Assembly (NCBI GenBank): GCA_050701635.1
Contig: JBOGDF010000056.1
Coordinates: forward strand, 1-20,442
Direction: 5' to 3'
Source of the DNA: WHSM01 sp050701635
GTDB taxonomy: Bacteria > Actinomycetota > Actinomycetes > Mycobacteriales > Micromonosporaceae
Length of the DNA: 20,442 bases
Positions 7,098-15,452 of the stretch are shown piece by piece. The notes under the pieces are model-generated. The model did not search any database. It was not told the origin of the DNA and saw only the letters and a program-made list of their open reading frames with translations. A program made the translations under genes and the position numbers. Positions within the stretch are counted from its first letter, which is position 1. Every line of letters begins with the position of its first letter.

Positions 7098-7979
7098 GTG
7101 ATCAGTCCGTATGTGCGTCGCCGCCGCCTTGCAAACGAGATCGTTCGCCTTCGTGAGGAACATGGCTACTCCGCCGACAAGCTCGCCAAGGCCATTGGCG
7201 TGGCGCGTCAGCGGATCAGCCGCTTGGAGAATGGCCACGTCCGCCCCGACCTAAACGAGATCATGAAGATTCTGGACACACTGAGAGTGGGGGAGCGACG
7301 GTGGTCAAACGTAATTACAATTGCCCGTGAAGCTCAAGAGCGTGGCTGGTGGGAGTCGTACGCCGAAGAAATGGGAACCCGCCAGTCGCTGTACGCAAAT
7401 CTAGAAGCGGGCGCTGCCACTATTCGCGAGTACCAGCAAAGCTTCGTGCCCGGACTGCTGCAGACACCCGAATTCACCCTCGCACGAATCGAGGTCGACA
7501 AGGCAACGGGCCCCTTGAGTTTCGATCCTGCTCGGGCAATAGAGGCGAGGGCCGGACGTCAGCGAATGTTGCGACGTCCAGGTGGTCCAACCTACGCGGC
7601 GATCATCGATGAGGTCGTCGTCCGTCGACTACCCGTGCCTCCCGATGTGATGTGGCGCCAGCTTGTGGGTCTCGTAGAAGCCTCCGCAGCATCGGACAAA
7701 CTCTCGATTCGCGTCCTGCCGGTTGAAGCGAGAGTGGCAGGCTTCAGAATGCCGCGCTCAGCCTTTTCTCTGTACACCTACAGCGATCCAGGAGACCCAG
7801 TGGTCGCCACTGTCGACACGGTCACCTCGGATCTCGTGCTGGTAGATCATGATCAAGTTAGCCCATATGTCGAAATGTACGGGCGGCTCTGCGAGGCAAC
7901 CCTCACACCCGGTGAAAGTCGAGAATTTCTCAAACAAGCAGCAGCGCGCCTTGCCAACGAATTGGAGCGAGCGTCGTGA
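7098..7979 (+). CDS. XRE-family regulator with DUF5753 domain
   Basis: A 293-residue DNA-binding regulator of a kind very common in actinomycetes. The Cro/cI-type helix-turn-helix is at residues 10-62 (LREEHGYSADKLAKAIGVA, then RISRLENGHVRP). The rest, about 95-285, is a DUF5753 ligand or partner domain recognised by EYQQSFVPGLLQTPEF and YVEMYGRLCEATLTPGES. GTG at 7098 is chosen because GGAGGG lies 7 nt upstream and family members start VxxPxVRRRRLA; the open frame extends to 6783 without family similarity. Its stop overlaps the DUF397 start as GTGA. Such pairs are known from WhiJ/BldB-type developmental regulation and have been compared with toxin-antitoxin pairs; a role here is not shown. 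Confidence 0.9.
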   Translation: MISPYVRRRRLANEIVRLREEHGYSADKLAKAIGVARQRISRLENGHVRPDLNEIMKILDTLRVGERRWSNVITIAREAQERGWWESYAEEMGTRQSLYANLEAGAATIREYQQSFVPGLLQTPEFTLARIEVDKATGPLSFDPARAIEARAGRQRMLRRPGGPTYAAIIDEVVVRRLPVPPDVMWRQLVGLVEASAASDKLSIRVLPVEARVAGFRMPRSAFSLYTYSDPGDPVVATVDTVTSDLVLVDHDQVSPYVEMYGRLCEATLTPGESREFLKQAAARLANELERAS

Positions 7980-8179
7980 GAGTTGATGGTTTCCACACGT
8001 GGAAGAAGTCCAGCCGTAGCGGTAGTGGTGGTGATAACTGCGTAGAGGTTTCGTTCGCCCCGGACGGGACAGTCGGAGTCCGCCACTCGAAACAACCCGA
8101 CGACGCTCTGTTGGTGTTCACCCCGGATGAATGGGCCGCCTTCATCACCGGGGTGAAGGACGACGAGTTCGACCGCTGA
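7976..8179 (+). CDS. DUF397 small protein, partner of the XRE regulator
   Basis: A 67-residue protein with the complete DUF397 pattern: W-K-K-S-S-R-S near residue 9, GGDNCVEVSF, VGVRHSKQPDDALLVFTPDEW, and the ending FITGVKDDEFDR. The GTG at 7976 overlaps the regulator stop by 4 bp, so the two are made in a coupled way. DUF397 proteins usually sit beside XRE/DUF5753 regulators and are thought to act with them. Their biochemical activity is not established. Confidence 0.92.
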   Translation: MRVDGFHTWKKSSRSGSGGDNCVEVSFAPDGTVGVRHSKQPDDALLVFTPDEWAAFITGVKDDEFDR

Positions 8180-8340
8180 CAGCTCTGGCATGCAGGAGCC
8201 AGTGCAAGCGTAGCGTCATCACTTGGTAGCGCCTTGATGTTGGGATGGGCTGGATGCCATGATCGGGCGGACCGCATGACCACAACCGGTCGCCGTTGTT
8301 GGCTGCCGGTACCTAGTTGCGGCAGTCCCCGGGGGTTGTA

Positions 8341-9942
8341 GTGAGCTCGGAGCCTAACGAGCTGCTGAGGCAGGCACGCTTGCGAGCGCCTTCGCCGTCC
8401 GGCTCTGGTAGGCCGATGTCGCGGCAGGAGTTGGCCGACGAGGCCAACAAGTACCTGCACGACAACAAGCAGCGCACGGCAATGCTGAGCGCCAACTACG
8501 TCGGGAAGCTGGAACGCGGCCAATTTCGCTGGCCCGATCGAGACTATCGAGAGGCTTTCCGGGAGGTACTGGGCGCTTCCGCTGACCGCGACCTTGGGTT
8601 CTATATCAGACGGCGCGGGGACGATGATCCGACAGCACCTGCAAATCATGTGGCATGGGCCGGATTGCACCCTACGAACTTCGCACGCGTCGCGTGGATC
8701 GTGGCCGGCCAAGCGACACTGCCCGAGGCTGAGACGCAAACAGCCGATGCCGCAACAAGCGCCGCCCTTGCGCCGCCTTCCACACAGTCACTCGCGGGTG
8801 TAGATCTCAGTCTCAGCGATTCCGGTGATCTACTACTCGTCGCTCCGGCAGGAAAGTTCTTCAGCGGGACCGCCATTCAGCTTCAGGTCTGCCCGACAAA
8901 GATCAGAGGCCAAGTCTTCGCCGAACTTGGACAGGGTAGAGCCGGTGACAGCTTCCTTGCTCACCCACGCCGTTCATTGATTTCCGGCTTAGTAGTGGAC
9001 GATGCCGGCCCCCAACTCTATGCGATGGACAACAGACACGCACGACATCGCATGGCGTCTGCCGATCCTCATGCGAAACTAGGTATTCCACAGGCATACG
9101 CACTGGACGAGATCACTCTCGGTCTGCTGTGGGCCGTCACGAACCTCGACGAGGCCCTGCTCAACGATGACCGCGTGCTGGCGTCAAGTCAGGAACAGCT
9201 CGTCACATATGAGCAACTGCCTCGTTCGGCCGTCAGTCGCGACCTTGCCAATGAGCTGACACCCGCATCCACCATGTGGCTTGGCAGCCACTTCTGCGCA
9301 AGTCACATTCTGCGAAATCTGGCGGCAACCGATGACGTTCCGATGTTTTGGACCCGTGAGCAGCACGGGGAGGAGGCTAGTACCTGGTTGCTGTTTACAC
9401 ACAAGTACGAGTATCTGTCAAGGCTCTCGGAGCAGTTCCCAACCGGAATGGCCCGCACCTTCTGCGTACCGCCCAGCATTGTGGCGGCCTCGGCTCAGAC
9501 AGAGCGGGTCCTACTGATTCTCGCCGCCGCATTGATGGAATCGTTCCGAATTCGCGTGCAAGTCGTTCAAGAACCAGAGTACGAATCGGTCGACGGCTTC
9601 GTACTCGACGGACAAGGTCGGGCCATCATCGCCAACTGGGTACGCGCCGACGGGCTCTGGCATGTTGACGTGACTAGCAACCGCCCAGCGGTGCGCCAAT
9701 ACGCCGACGCAGCCGGGCACGCCAGCACGCATTCAGTCCTCACCGCAGGAACACCTGGCGACCGACTGCATGACTTGGCGGACTACCTGGGTGTGGACTG
9801 GAGCTGGTTGATCGGCCGCTGTGCGGAGCTGGCCGACTACGGCGTCAGTGGAATTGCTGAGCCACGTAGCCGGTTGCTGTCCGTCGCCGGAGTCGACCGC
9901 GCCTGTGGCCTCCTCGGTCAGCTCAGCGGCGTCCGGCACTAA
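8341..9942 (+). CDS. large HTH protein with unknown C-terminal domain
   Basis: A 533-residue protein. Residues about 27-78 resemble an XRE-type helix-turn-helix adapted to actinomycetes (MSRQELADEANKYL, then LSANYVGKLERGQFRWPDRDYREAFREVLG). A linker and about 400 residues without a domain I recognise follow; they include FFSGTAIQLQV and a hydrophobic LLILAAALMESF, but no clear membrane helix or nucleotide-binding loop. GTG at 8341 is chosen because the family-like sequence starts there; a TTG at 8317 would add 8 residues. It is probably a transcriptional regulator or sensor. It lies 161 bp behind DUF397 and 42 bp before the asparaginase, which it may control. Confidence 0.75.
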   Translation: MSSEPNELLRQARLRAPSPSGSGRPMSRQELADEANKYLHDNKQRTAMLSANYVGKLERGQFRWPDRDYREAFREVLGASADRDLGFYIRRRGDDDPTAPANHVAWAGLHPTNFARVAWIVAGQATLPEAETQTADAATSAALAPPSTQSLAGVDLSLSDSGDLLLVAPAGKFFSGTAIQLQVCPTKIRGQVFAELGQGRAGDSFLAHPRRSLISGLVVDDAGPQLYAMDNRHARHRMASADPHAKLGIPQAYALDEITLGLLWAVTNLDEALLNDDRVLASSQEQLVTYEQLPRSAVSRDLANELTPASTMWLGSHFCASHILRNLAATDDVPMFWTREQHGEEASTWLLFTHKYEYLSRLSEQFPTGMARTFCVPPSIVAASAQTERVLLILAAALMESFRIRVQVVQEPEYESVDGFVLDGQGRAIIANWVRADGLWHVDVTSNRPAVRQYADAAGHASTHSVLTAGTPGDRLHDLADYLGVDWSWLIGRCAELADYGVSGIAEPRSRLLSVAGVDRACGLLGQLSGVRH

Positions 9943-9984
9943 GCTTCGGTCCGTTCCTTCAGACAGTCCAGGTTAGGTGCCAGC

Positions 9985-11019
9985 GTGCTCGCAGACTCAC
10001 GTACCGGCCGCGTCGTCGTCTTCGGTACCGGCGGAACCATCGCGATGACCCACAGCAGCAGCAGTGGAGGGGGTGTGTCTCCGGCCCTCACCGCGGCTGA
10101 CCTGGTTGCGGCGGTCCCGGGACTGGCAGAGACTGGCATCGCCGTCGACGTGGTCGAGTTTCGGCGCCTACCCGGCGCGTCTCTTGAACTCACCGACTTG
10201 TTGGCGCTCAGCGAGGCTATCGACGATGTCATGGCATCGGGAGCGGACGGGGCGGTGGTGATCCAAGGTACGGACACCATCGAGGAGACCTCGTACCTGA
10301 TGGACCTCTACCACGCTGGCGATCAGCCAGTCGTTTTCACCGGTGCGATGCGCAACGCGACGATGGCTGGTGCGGACGGACCTGCCAACCTGCTCGCGGC
10401 CGTGCAGACCGCAGCCAGCGCGGCGGCCATTGCGAGGGGCACGCTCGTCGTCCTGGCCGACGAGATTCACGCCGCCCGTCGGGTGCGCAAGACCCACACG
10501 ACAAGCGGTTCAACGTTCCAGTCGCCTTCTGGAGGACCGCTCGGCTACATGGTTGAGGGTCGGCCCGCGTTCCTCAACGCCGTGCCCGCGCGTTACCACG
10601 TACCGCGTGATCGCACCCGGTCCCCACGGGTGGCCCTCGTCCCGGTCACGCTCGGCGACCACGGGGAGCTACTCGACGGCCTGGCGGATCGTGTTGACGG
10701 CCTAGTGGTCGCGGCGATGGGTGTGGGTCATGTACCCAGGAGACTCGTGGACACACTCGAAACAACCGCCCAGCGAATTCCGGTCATCCTCGCCTCCCGG
10801 ACCGGCGCCGGCTCAGTGGCGACATCAACCTATGGCTTCCCAGGATCTGAGTCCGACCTGATCAGCCGGGGATTGACGCCAGCAGGCTTCCTCGATCCCT
10901 TGAAGGCGCGCATCCTGCTGTACGCCGCATTGGCTGCGGGCGCCGACCAGGCCGCCGTACGCGATGTATTCGCGCTGGCCGGCGGGTACCAGACTTCCGC
11001 CAAATGGCCATGGTCCTAG
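9985..11019 (+). CDS. L-asparaginase
   Basis: A 344-residue asparaginase-family amidohydrolase that turns L-asparagine into aspartate and ammonia. The first catalytic block is GTGGTIA (residues 14-20), with Thr15 as the expected nucleophile. The second is GTDTIEE (95-101), with the Thr96-Asp97 pair. A family-typical RRVRKTHTTSGSTFQSP segment supplies the expected Lys. Length is normal. There is no signal peptide, so it is probably cytoplasmic, like type I enzymes, although the sequence branch is not certain. The GTG start at 9985 has only a weak purine stretch upstream. The next gene begins 25 bp after its stop. Confidence 0.9.
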   Translation: MLADSRTGRVVVFGTGGTIAMTHSSSSGGGVSPALTAADLVAAVPGLAETGIAVDVVEFRRLPGASLELTDLLALSEAIDDVMASGADGAVVIQGTDTIEETSYLMDLYHAGDQPVVFTGAMRNATMAGADGPANLLAAVQTAASAAAIARGTLVVLADEIHAARRVRKTHTTSGSTFQSPSGGPLGYMVEGRPAFLNAVPARYHVPRDRTRSPRVALVPVTLGDHGELLDGLADRVDGLVVAAMGVGHVPRRLVDTLETTAQRIPVILASRTGAGSVATSTYGFPGSESDLISRGLTPAGFLDPLKARILLYAALAAGADQAAVRDVFALAGGYQTSAKWPWS

Positions 11020-11044
11020 CCCGACTGACACCGGAGACGCGCAC

Positions 11045-11521
11045 ATGCGGAGCCACGAACTGACCATCGGACGCACGTTCGGCGTCGCATTCGATCACGG
11101 CGAGGACTTCTACACGGCCCTCACCGAGTTCTGCAGAGCGAACGACGTCCAGCAGGGCTACATCCCAACATTCATCGCCGGGTTCGCCGAGGCGAAGATC
11201 GTCGGCACCTGCCAGGAACTCGAAGATCCCAAGGCACCGGTGTGGTCGCACGTCTACCTAACCAACGTCGAGGCCCACGGCAGCGGCACCGTCGCCTACA
11301 ACGCGGACAAACAAGCTATTGAACCCCACATACACGTTTCAATTGGACTCAAGGAGCAGAGCGCTACCGGTTATACGAGTCATTTGCTTAGCGCGCGCGT
11401 ACAATTCCTCACCGAGATGATCTTTGTAGAGGTGGTCGAGCCAAGAATGCGCCGAACTCCTGACGCAGATCTCTACAGCGTACCGCTACTCGGCTTTCTG
11501 AATGGCTCCAGCACCGGGTAG
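11045..11521 (+). CDS. PPC (DUF296) domain protein
   Basis: A 158-residue protein made of a single PPC domain (plants and prokaryotes conserved). Pattern: FDHGEDFYTALTEFCRAN near the start, GYIPTFIAGFAEAKIVG, then PHIHVSIG with H95 and H97, and TSHLLSA with H113. Three such histidines can bind a metal in bacterial members. In plants the domain accompanies AT-hooks; the bacterial single-domain forms have no settled function. The ATG at 11045 has GGAG 8 nt upstream (11033-11036), and it follows the asparaginase closely, so the two are probably co-transcribed. The IS256 element begins 41 bp after its stop, so the gene seems intact. Confidence 0.82.
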   Translation: MRSHELTIGRTFGVAFDHGEDFYTALTEFCRANDVQQGYIPTFIAGFAEAKIVGTCQELEDPKAPVWSHVYLTNVEAHGSGTVAYNADKQAIEPHIHVSIGLKEQSATGYTSHLLSARVQFLTEMIFVEVVEPRMRRTPDADLYSVPLLGFLNGSSTG

Positions 11522-11562
11522 CTTGTATCGCGACTCCCCCCTGACGCGCTACTTGAGCTGGC

Positions 11563-11588
11563 GGGGTCTGTAAGAACAACGGTGTAAC
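11563..11588 (+). repeat. left terminal inverted repeat of the IS256 element
   Basis: It begins GGGGTCTGTAAGAAC and ends GGTGTAAC. It pairs with 12916-12941; the only difference is T at 11567 against A in the inverted right copy. It lies 41 bp after the PPC gene stop. Confidence 0.88.
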
Positions 11589-11591
11589 GGG

Positions 11592-12892
11592 CTACTTGCG
11601 GTGGGCGGACAGTCGTCCTTCGAATGTGATCTCGAAGGCGTTTAGGGCGAGTTTCCAGCGCATGGCCCAGCGGCGGCGGCCTTGGCCGGTGGGGTCGAGG
11701 CTCATGATCGCCATGTAGACGCATTTGAGGGCGGCCTCTTCGTTGGGGAAGTGGCCGCGGGCGCGTACGGCGCGGCGGATGCGGGCGTTGACCGATTCGA
11801 TGGCGTTGGTCGAGCACACCACCTGGCGGATCTCGGTGTCGAAGGCCAGGACCGGGGCGAACTCCGCCCAGGCGTTCTCCCATAGCCGCACAATCGCGGG
11901 GTACTGGCGGCCCCAGTCGGTGGTGAACTCGACGAACCGTTCCTTTGCGGCGGCTTCGGTGGGCGCGGTGTAGACCGGTCGCAGCGCCTTGGAGATCGGG
12001 TCCCAGTCACGGCGGGAGGCGTAGCGGAAGGTGTTGCGGATCAAGTGGATGATGCAGGTCTGGGTCACCGCCCGTGGCCAGGCCTGCTCGATCGCCTCTG
12101 GTAGTCCCTTGAGCCCGTCGCAGACGACCAGGCACACGTCGGCCACGCCCCGGTTGCGCAGCTCGGTGAGTAGCGCCAGCCAGAACTTCGCGCCTTCACC
12201 ACCGTCACCGGCCCACAGCCCGAGGATGTCGCGGTGCCCGTCGACAGTGACGGCCAGGGCGAGGTAGATGGGCCGGTTGGCGACCTTCCCGTCACGGATC
12301 TTCACGTGGATCGCGTCCAGGAAGATCACCGGATACACCCCGGGTCGGGTAGCCGGTTCTGCCACTCGACCATCGCGTCGATGACCTTGTCGGTGATCGC
12401 CGAGATCGTCTGCCGTGACACCTGCGCGTCATAGACCTGCGCCAGGTGCGCCTGGATCTCCCCGGTAGTCAGCCCCTTGGCCGCCAGCGAGATCACCATG
12501 TCATCCACACCCGTGAGGCGACGCTGCCGCTTCTTGACGATCTGCGGGCTGAAGCTGCCCTCACGATCACGCGGCACGTCGATCTGGACCGGGCCGACGT
12601 CGCTGAGCACCGTCTTGGCGCGCACCCCGTTACGAGAGTTGCCGCCGTTACGGCCACCCGGGTTGTGCTTGTCGTACCCCAGATGGTCGGTGATCTCGCC
12701 TTCCAGCGCAGCCTCGAGGACCCTCTTGGTCAGCTGCTGCAACAGCCCACCCTCACCAGTCAGCTGCAGCCCATCCGCGCGGGCCTGCGCCACCAACCGG
12801 CCAACAAGATCATCATCCGTCGCCGGCGAAACCGGCATCTCCTCACTCTCCACCCCGGCAGTATCGACCACAGTGGACACTCGCTCAGACAT
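11592..12892 (-). pseudogene. IS256-family transposase, split by a -1 frame change
   Basis: A mutator-type DDE transposase in two frames. The first part starts at 12892 and stops at 12326 (188 residues, DNA-binding half, with TGEIQAHLAQVYDAQVSRQTI). The second runs to 11592, with FLDAIHVKIRDG (catalytic D), VVCDGLKGLP (second D), CIIHLIRNTFRY and STNAIESVNARIRR (catalytic E). Its only upstream start is a GTG at 12365 inside the first part. Joining the frames at 12338-12344 restores a protein of about 433 residues, the normal family length. The break is at C_CCG_GGG, either a -1 slippery heptamer or a lost G in a run of five. Family is certain; activity is doubtful unless frameshifting occurs. 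Confidence 0.87.
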
Positions 12893-12915
12893 CAGGTGTT
12901 CCTCCTCGATCAGGA

Positions 12916-12941
12916 GTTACACCGTTGTTCTTACAGTCCCC
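12916..12941 (-). repeat. right terminal inverted repeat of the IS256 element
   Basis: Read on the minus strand it begins GGGGACTGTAAGAAC and ends GGTGTAAC. It matches the left end with one mismatch in 26 bp and lies 23 bp before the transposase start. Confidence 0.88.
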
Positions 12942-13240
12942 TCGTCGTTGCAGCGACCGGTCTAAGTCTGTGGCCTGTCACGAAGACGCCGCACGCCAAC
13001 GCCAGCCGTCCCGCACCCTCCAGCGACCGATTCGCACAACGACCGATCACCGGCGCCCCCCGGTTCCGTCCGTCCGGGCTCGCCGGACCAGTAACGCCGT
13101 ACGGCCCAGCCAACCTTCCTAATCGACTGGCACTTGAACCGATCGGTGGCGAGCACCTGGATACGCGACACCGCCGCTCCTCAGCAGTGAGGACGGACTG
13201 CCCGATCGGCGGGTGTCGCCGCACTCGGCCCGCTGCCACC
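12942..13240. other. intergenic stretch right of the IS, no gene seen
   Basis: About 300 bp between the right end of the IS256 element and a doubtful small gene. Open frames here have a composition typical of non-coding high-GC DNA and no ribosome binding site. No tRNA, terminator or clear repeat was found. It may be leftover sequence from the rearrangement that removed the IS target duplication. Confidence 0.4.
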
Positions 13241-13546
13241 ATGCGGTGCATGGGCGGGGACCGCCGACTTGAGATAGTCCTCACGACGATCATCTACTTC
13301 TGGCTGTTCGTCGGACTGCCGGTGATAGCCGTCGGCTGGGTCTGGCAGTTGGTGAAGGACGTCTGCGACCGCCTGATCGAGGGCGCCCCATGCCGCGCCG
13401 AGAGCACGTACCGAGGCGATTGCGTTTCATGTCGTCGGCGGGATGGTCACCGGGGCTTACATCGGAATGATGATCTTGCCTGGCGAGATGGCGACGCCAC
13501 GGCGCGGCGAGTCCCGTACCGGAAACCTCGCTACGCCGACCTGTAG
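13241..13546 (+). CDS. doubtful small membrane protein, possibly frameshifted
   Basis: From the ATG at 13241 (or 13250) the frame gives 101 residues. Residues about 10-35 form one strong hydrophobic helix (IVLTTIIYFWLFVGLPVIAV). After about residue 50 the sequence turns Arg-rich and unlike a protein. In the next frame the same DNA (about 13420-13490) reads EAIAFHVVGGMVTGAYIGMM, a second plausible helix. The simplest reading is a small two-helix protein with a frameshift near 13380-13400. No good ribosome binding site is seen. I recognise no family. Confidence 0.3.
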   Translation: MRCMGGDRRLEIVLTTIIYFWLFVGLPVIAVGWVWQLVKDVCDRLIEGAPCRAESTYRGDCVSCRRRDGHRGLHRNDDLAWRDGDATARRVPYRKPRYADL

Positions 13547-13706
13547 ATTGGATCGGAACCTGATCATTGTCGGGTGGGTCTAGGTCACGATGATGTTCTT
13601 GTGACGCATAGGCTGTCGCAGACGGTGCGCCGCCTGTTCCGACGGGGCACACGGGCTCGCGCTGGGCGTCCAACATCCACTGTCGAGTGAGCCCGTAAGG
13701 AGTCTT

Positions 13707-15452
13707 GTGAGCACCCTCGGTAGTTTCATCTGGTCAATCGCCGATCAGCTTCGGGGGCCCTACCGCCCCAACCAGTACGGCAACGTGATCCTCCCGCTCA
13801 CGATCCTGCGCCGCCTCGACTGCATCCTTGAGCCCGACCGGGAGACGGTGCGCGCGCTGGCGGCGAAGTTCGACAACCCCAACCGGCTCAGGATCGAGGT
13901 CGAGAAGGCGACTGGTAGGCCGTTCTACAACACCTCGAACTACTCCTTCGCCAACCTGCTGGCTGACGCCGATGGGCTGGCGGACAACCTGGCCGACTAC
14001 ATCGACCGGTTCTCGCCCGATGTTGACGTGTTCCAGTACTTCGAGTTCAAGAAGGAGATCCTCGCCCTGGAGAAGGCGGAGCTGCTGCGCGAGGTCATCA
14101 CGTCCTTCAAGGCCATCGATCTGCATCCGGACGTCGTCTCCAACGCCGACATGGGCGATGCGTTCGAGTACATCATCCGTAAGTTCAACGAGGCCGCGAA
14201 CGAGACCTCCGGCGACCACTACACCCCACGGGACGCGATCCGGCTGCTGGTCGACCTCCTCTTCGCCGAGAAGGACGCCGACCTGACCGAGGCCGGCATC
14301 GTCCGCGCGCTGTACGACCCCACTGCGGGCACTGGCGGCATGCTCGCCCTGGCCGAGGAGCACCTGCTTGCGCAGAACCCCGACGCGAAGCTGAGGCTGT
14401 ACGGCCAGGAGTACAACCCGCAGTCGTACGCGATCTGCAAGTCCGACCTGTTGGCCAAGGGCTACGACACGACCAACATCGCCTTCGGCAACACTCTCAC
14501 CGACGATGCGTTCAAGGGCCGCGAGTTCGACTTCTGCATGTCAAACCCGCCGTACGGCGTCGACTGGAAGCAGTACGCCAAGGCGGTCACAAGGGAGCGC
14601 GACGAAGCGGGTCCTTACGGCCGGTTCGCCCCCGGCCTCCCGTCGACCTCGGATGGGCAGATGCTTTTCCTGCTCCATCTGGTTCACAAGATGCGGGCGC
14701 CGGAGCATGGTGGCGGCCGAGCTGGGATCGTCATGAACGGCTCCCCGCTGTTCAACGGCGCCGCCGAGTCCGGCCCCTCCAACATCCGCAAGTGGCTGCT
14801 GGAGAACGACCTGGTCGATGCCATCGTCGCGCTGCCGACCAACATGTTCTTCAACACCGGCATCGCCACCTACATCTGGATCCTCGACAACTCCAAGCAT
14901 CCCGACCGGAAGGGTCTGGTCCAGCTCATCGACGGTTCGTCGTTCTGGACCAAGATGCGCAAGAACCTCGGCGCCAAGAACCGTGAGCTCAGCGACGCCG
15001 ACCGCGCGAAGGTCGTACGGCTGTACGCCGACTTCACCGACGCCGGCTCTGACTACTCCAAGGTGCTGCGCAACGACGAGTTCGGCTACTGGACCATCAC
15101 CGTCGAGCGACCTCTCCTCGACGAGGACGGCAAGCCGGTCGTCGACCGCAAGGGCAAGCCCAAGCCGGACACGAAGAAGCGCGACACCGAGAACATCCCC
15201 TTCACCTACGGCGGCTCGACCGCCGGCGCGGCCGGTGAGGACGCGGTCATCCAGACGTACTTCGACGCCGAGGTCAAGCCGCACGTCCCCGACGCCTGGA
15301 TCGACTGGACAAAGGTCAAAACCGGCTACGAGATCCCCTTCACCCGCCACTTCTACAAGTACGTCCCACCCCGCCCCCTCGCCGAGATCGACGCCGACCT
15401 GGAAAAGCAGGTCGCCAAGATCCTCGACCTGCTGCGAGAGGTGGAGCAGTGA
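13707..15452 (+). CDS. hsdM: type I restriction-modification system, methyltransferase subunit HsdM
   Basis: The 581-residue modification subunit of a type I restriction enzyme. With HsdS it methylates adenine (N6) in the recognition sequence. An HsdM N-terminal helical domain spans about residues 5-140 (IADQLRGPYRPNQYGNVILP). The SAM-binding motif DPTAGTGGM is at 204-212 and the adenine-methylase motif NPPYG at 280-284; HYTPR (171-175) is also typical. The GTG start at 13707 has TAAGGAG 4 nt upstream. It is the first gene of the hsdMSR operon; its stop overlaps hsdS as GTGA. The promoter should lie in 13547-13706, but I cannot place its boxes. Confidence 0.95.
   Translation: MSTLGSFIWSIADQLRGPYRPNQYGNVILPLTILRRLDCILEPDRETVRALAAKFDNPNRLRIEVEKATGRPFYNTSNYSFANLLADADGLADNLADYIDRFSPDVDVFQYFEFKKEILALEKAELLREVITSFKAIDLHPDVVSNADMGDAFEYIIRKFNEAANETSGDHYTPRDAIRLLVDLLFAEKDADLTEAGIVRALYDPTAGTGGMLALAEEHLLAQNPDAKLRLYGQEYNPQSYAICKSDLLAKGYDTTNIAFGNTLTDDAFKGREFDFCMSNPPYGVDWKQYAKAVTRERDEAGPYGRFAPGLPSTSDGQMLFLLHLVHKMRAPEHGGGRAGIVMNGSPLFNGAAESGPSNIRKWLLENDLVDAIVALPTNMFFNTGIATYIWILDNSKHPDRKGLVQLIDGSSFWTKMRKNLGAKNRELSDADRAKVVRLYADFTDAGSDYSKVLRNDEFGYWTITVERPLLDEDGKPVVDRKGKPKPDTKKRDTENIPFTYGGSTAGAAGEDAVIQTYFDAEVKPHVPDAWIDWTKVKTGYEIPFTRHFYKYVPPRPLAEIDADLEKQVAKILDLLREVEQ

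Larger units (their letters stand above)
11563..12941 (-). mobile_element. IS256-family insertion sequence, 1379 bp
   Basis: Both ends are present: the sequence from 11563 to 11588 reappears inverted at 12916-12941 with one mismatch in 26 bp. It encloses a mutator-type transposase on the minus strand. Length and structure match IS256 members. No matching 8-9 bp target duplication is seen: GAGCTGGC precedes the left end and TCGTCGTT follows the right end. That points to rearrangement at one end or to an old, drifted insertion. The transposase frame is split, so autonomous movement is doubtful. Confidence 0.88.

Noticed and set aside
8180..8340. Terminator-like CTGGC/GCCAG hairpin after the DUF397 gene
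   Set aside because: A five-bp stem with an eight-nt loop and no T-run is too weak to call in this base composition.
12446..13546. 366-residue plus-strand open frame over the transposase and beyond
   Set aside because: It is antisense to the IS256 transposase in its first half, and only the final 100 residues contain a hydrophobic helix.
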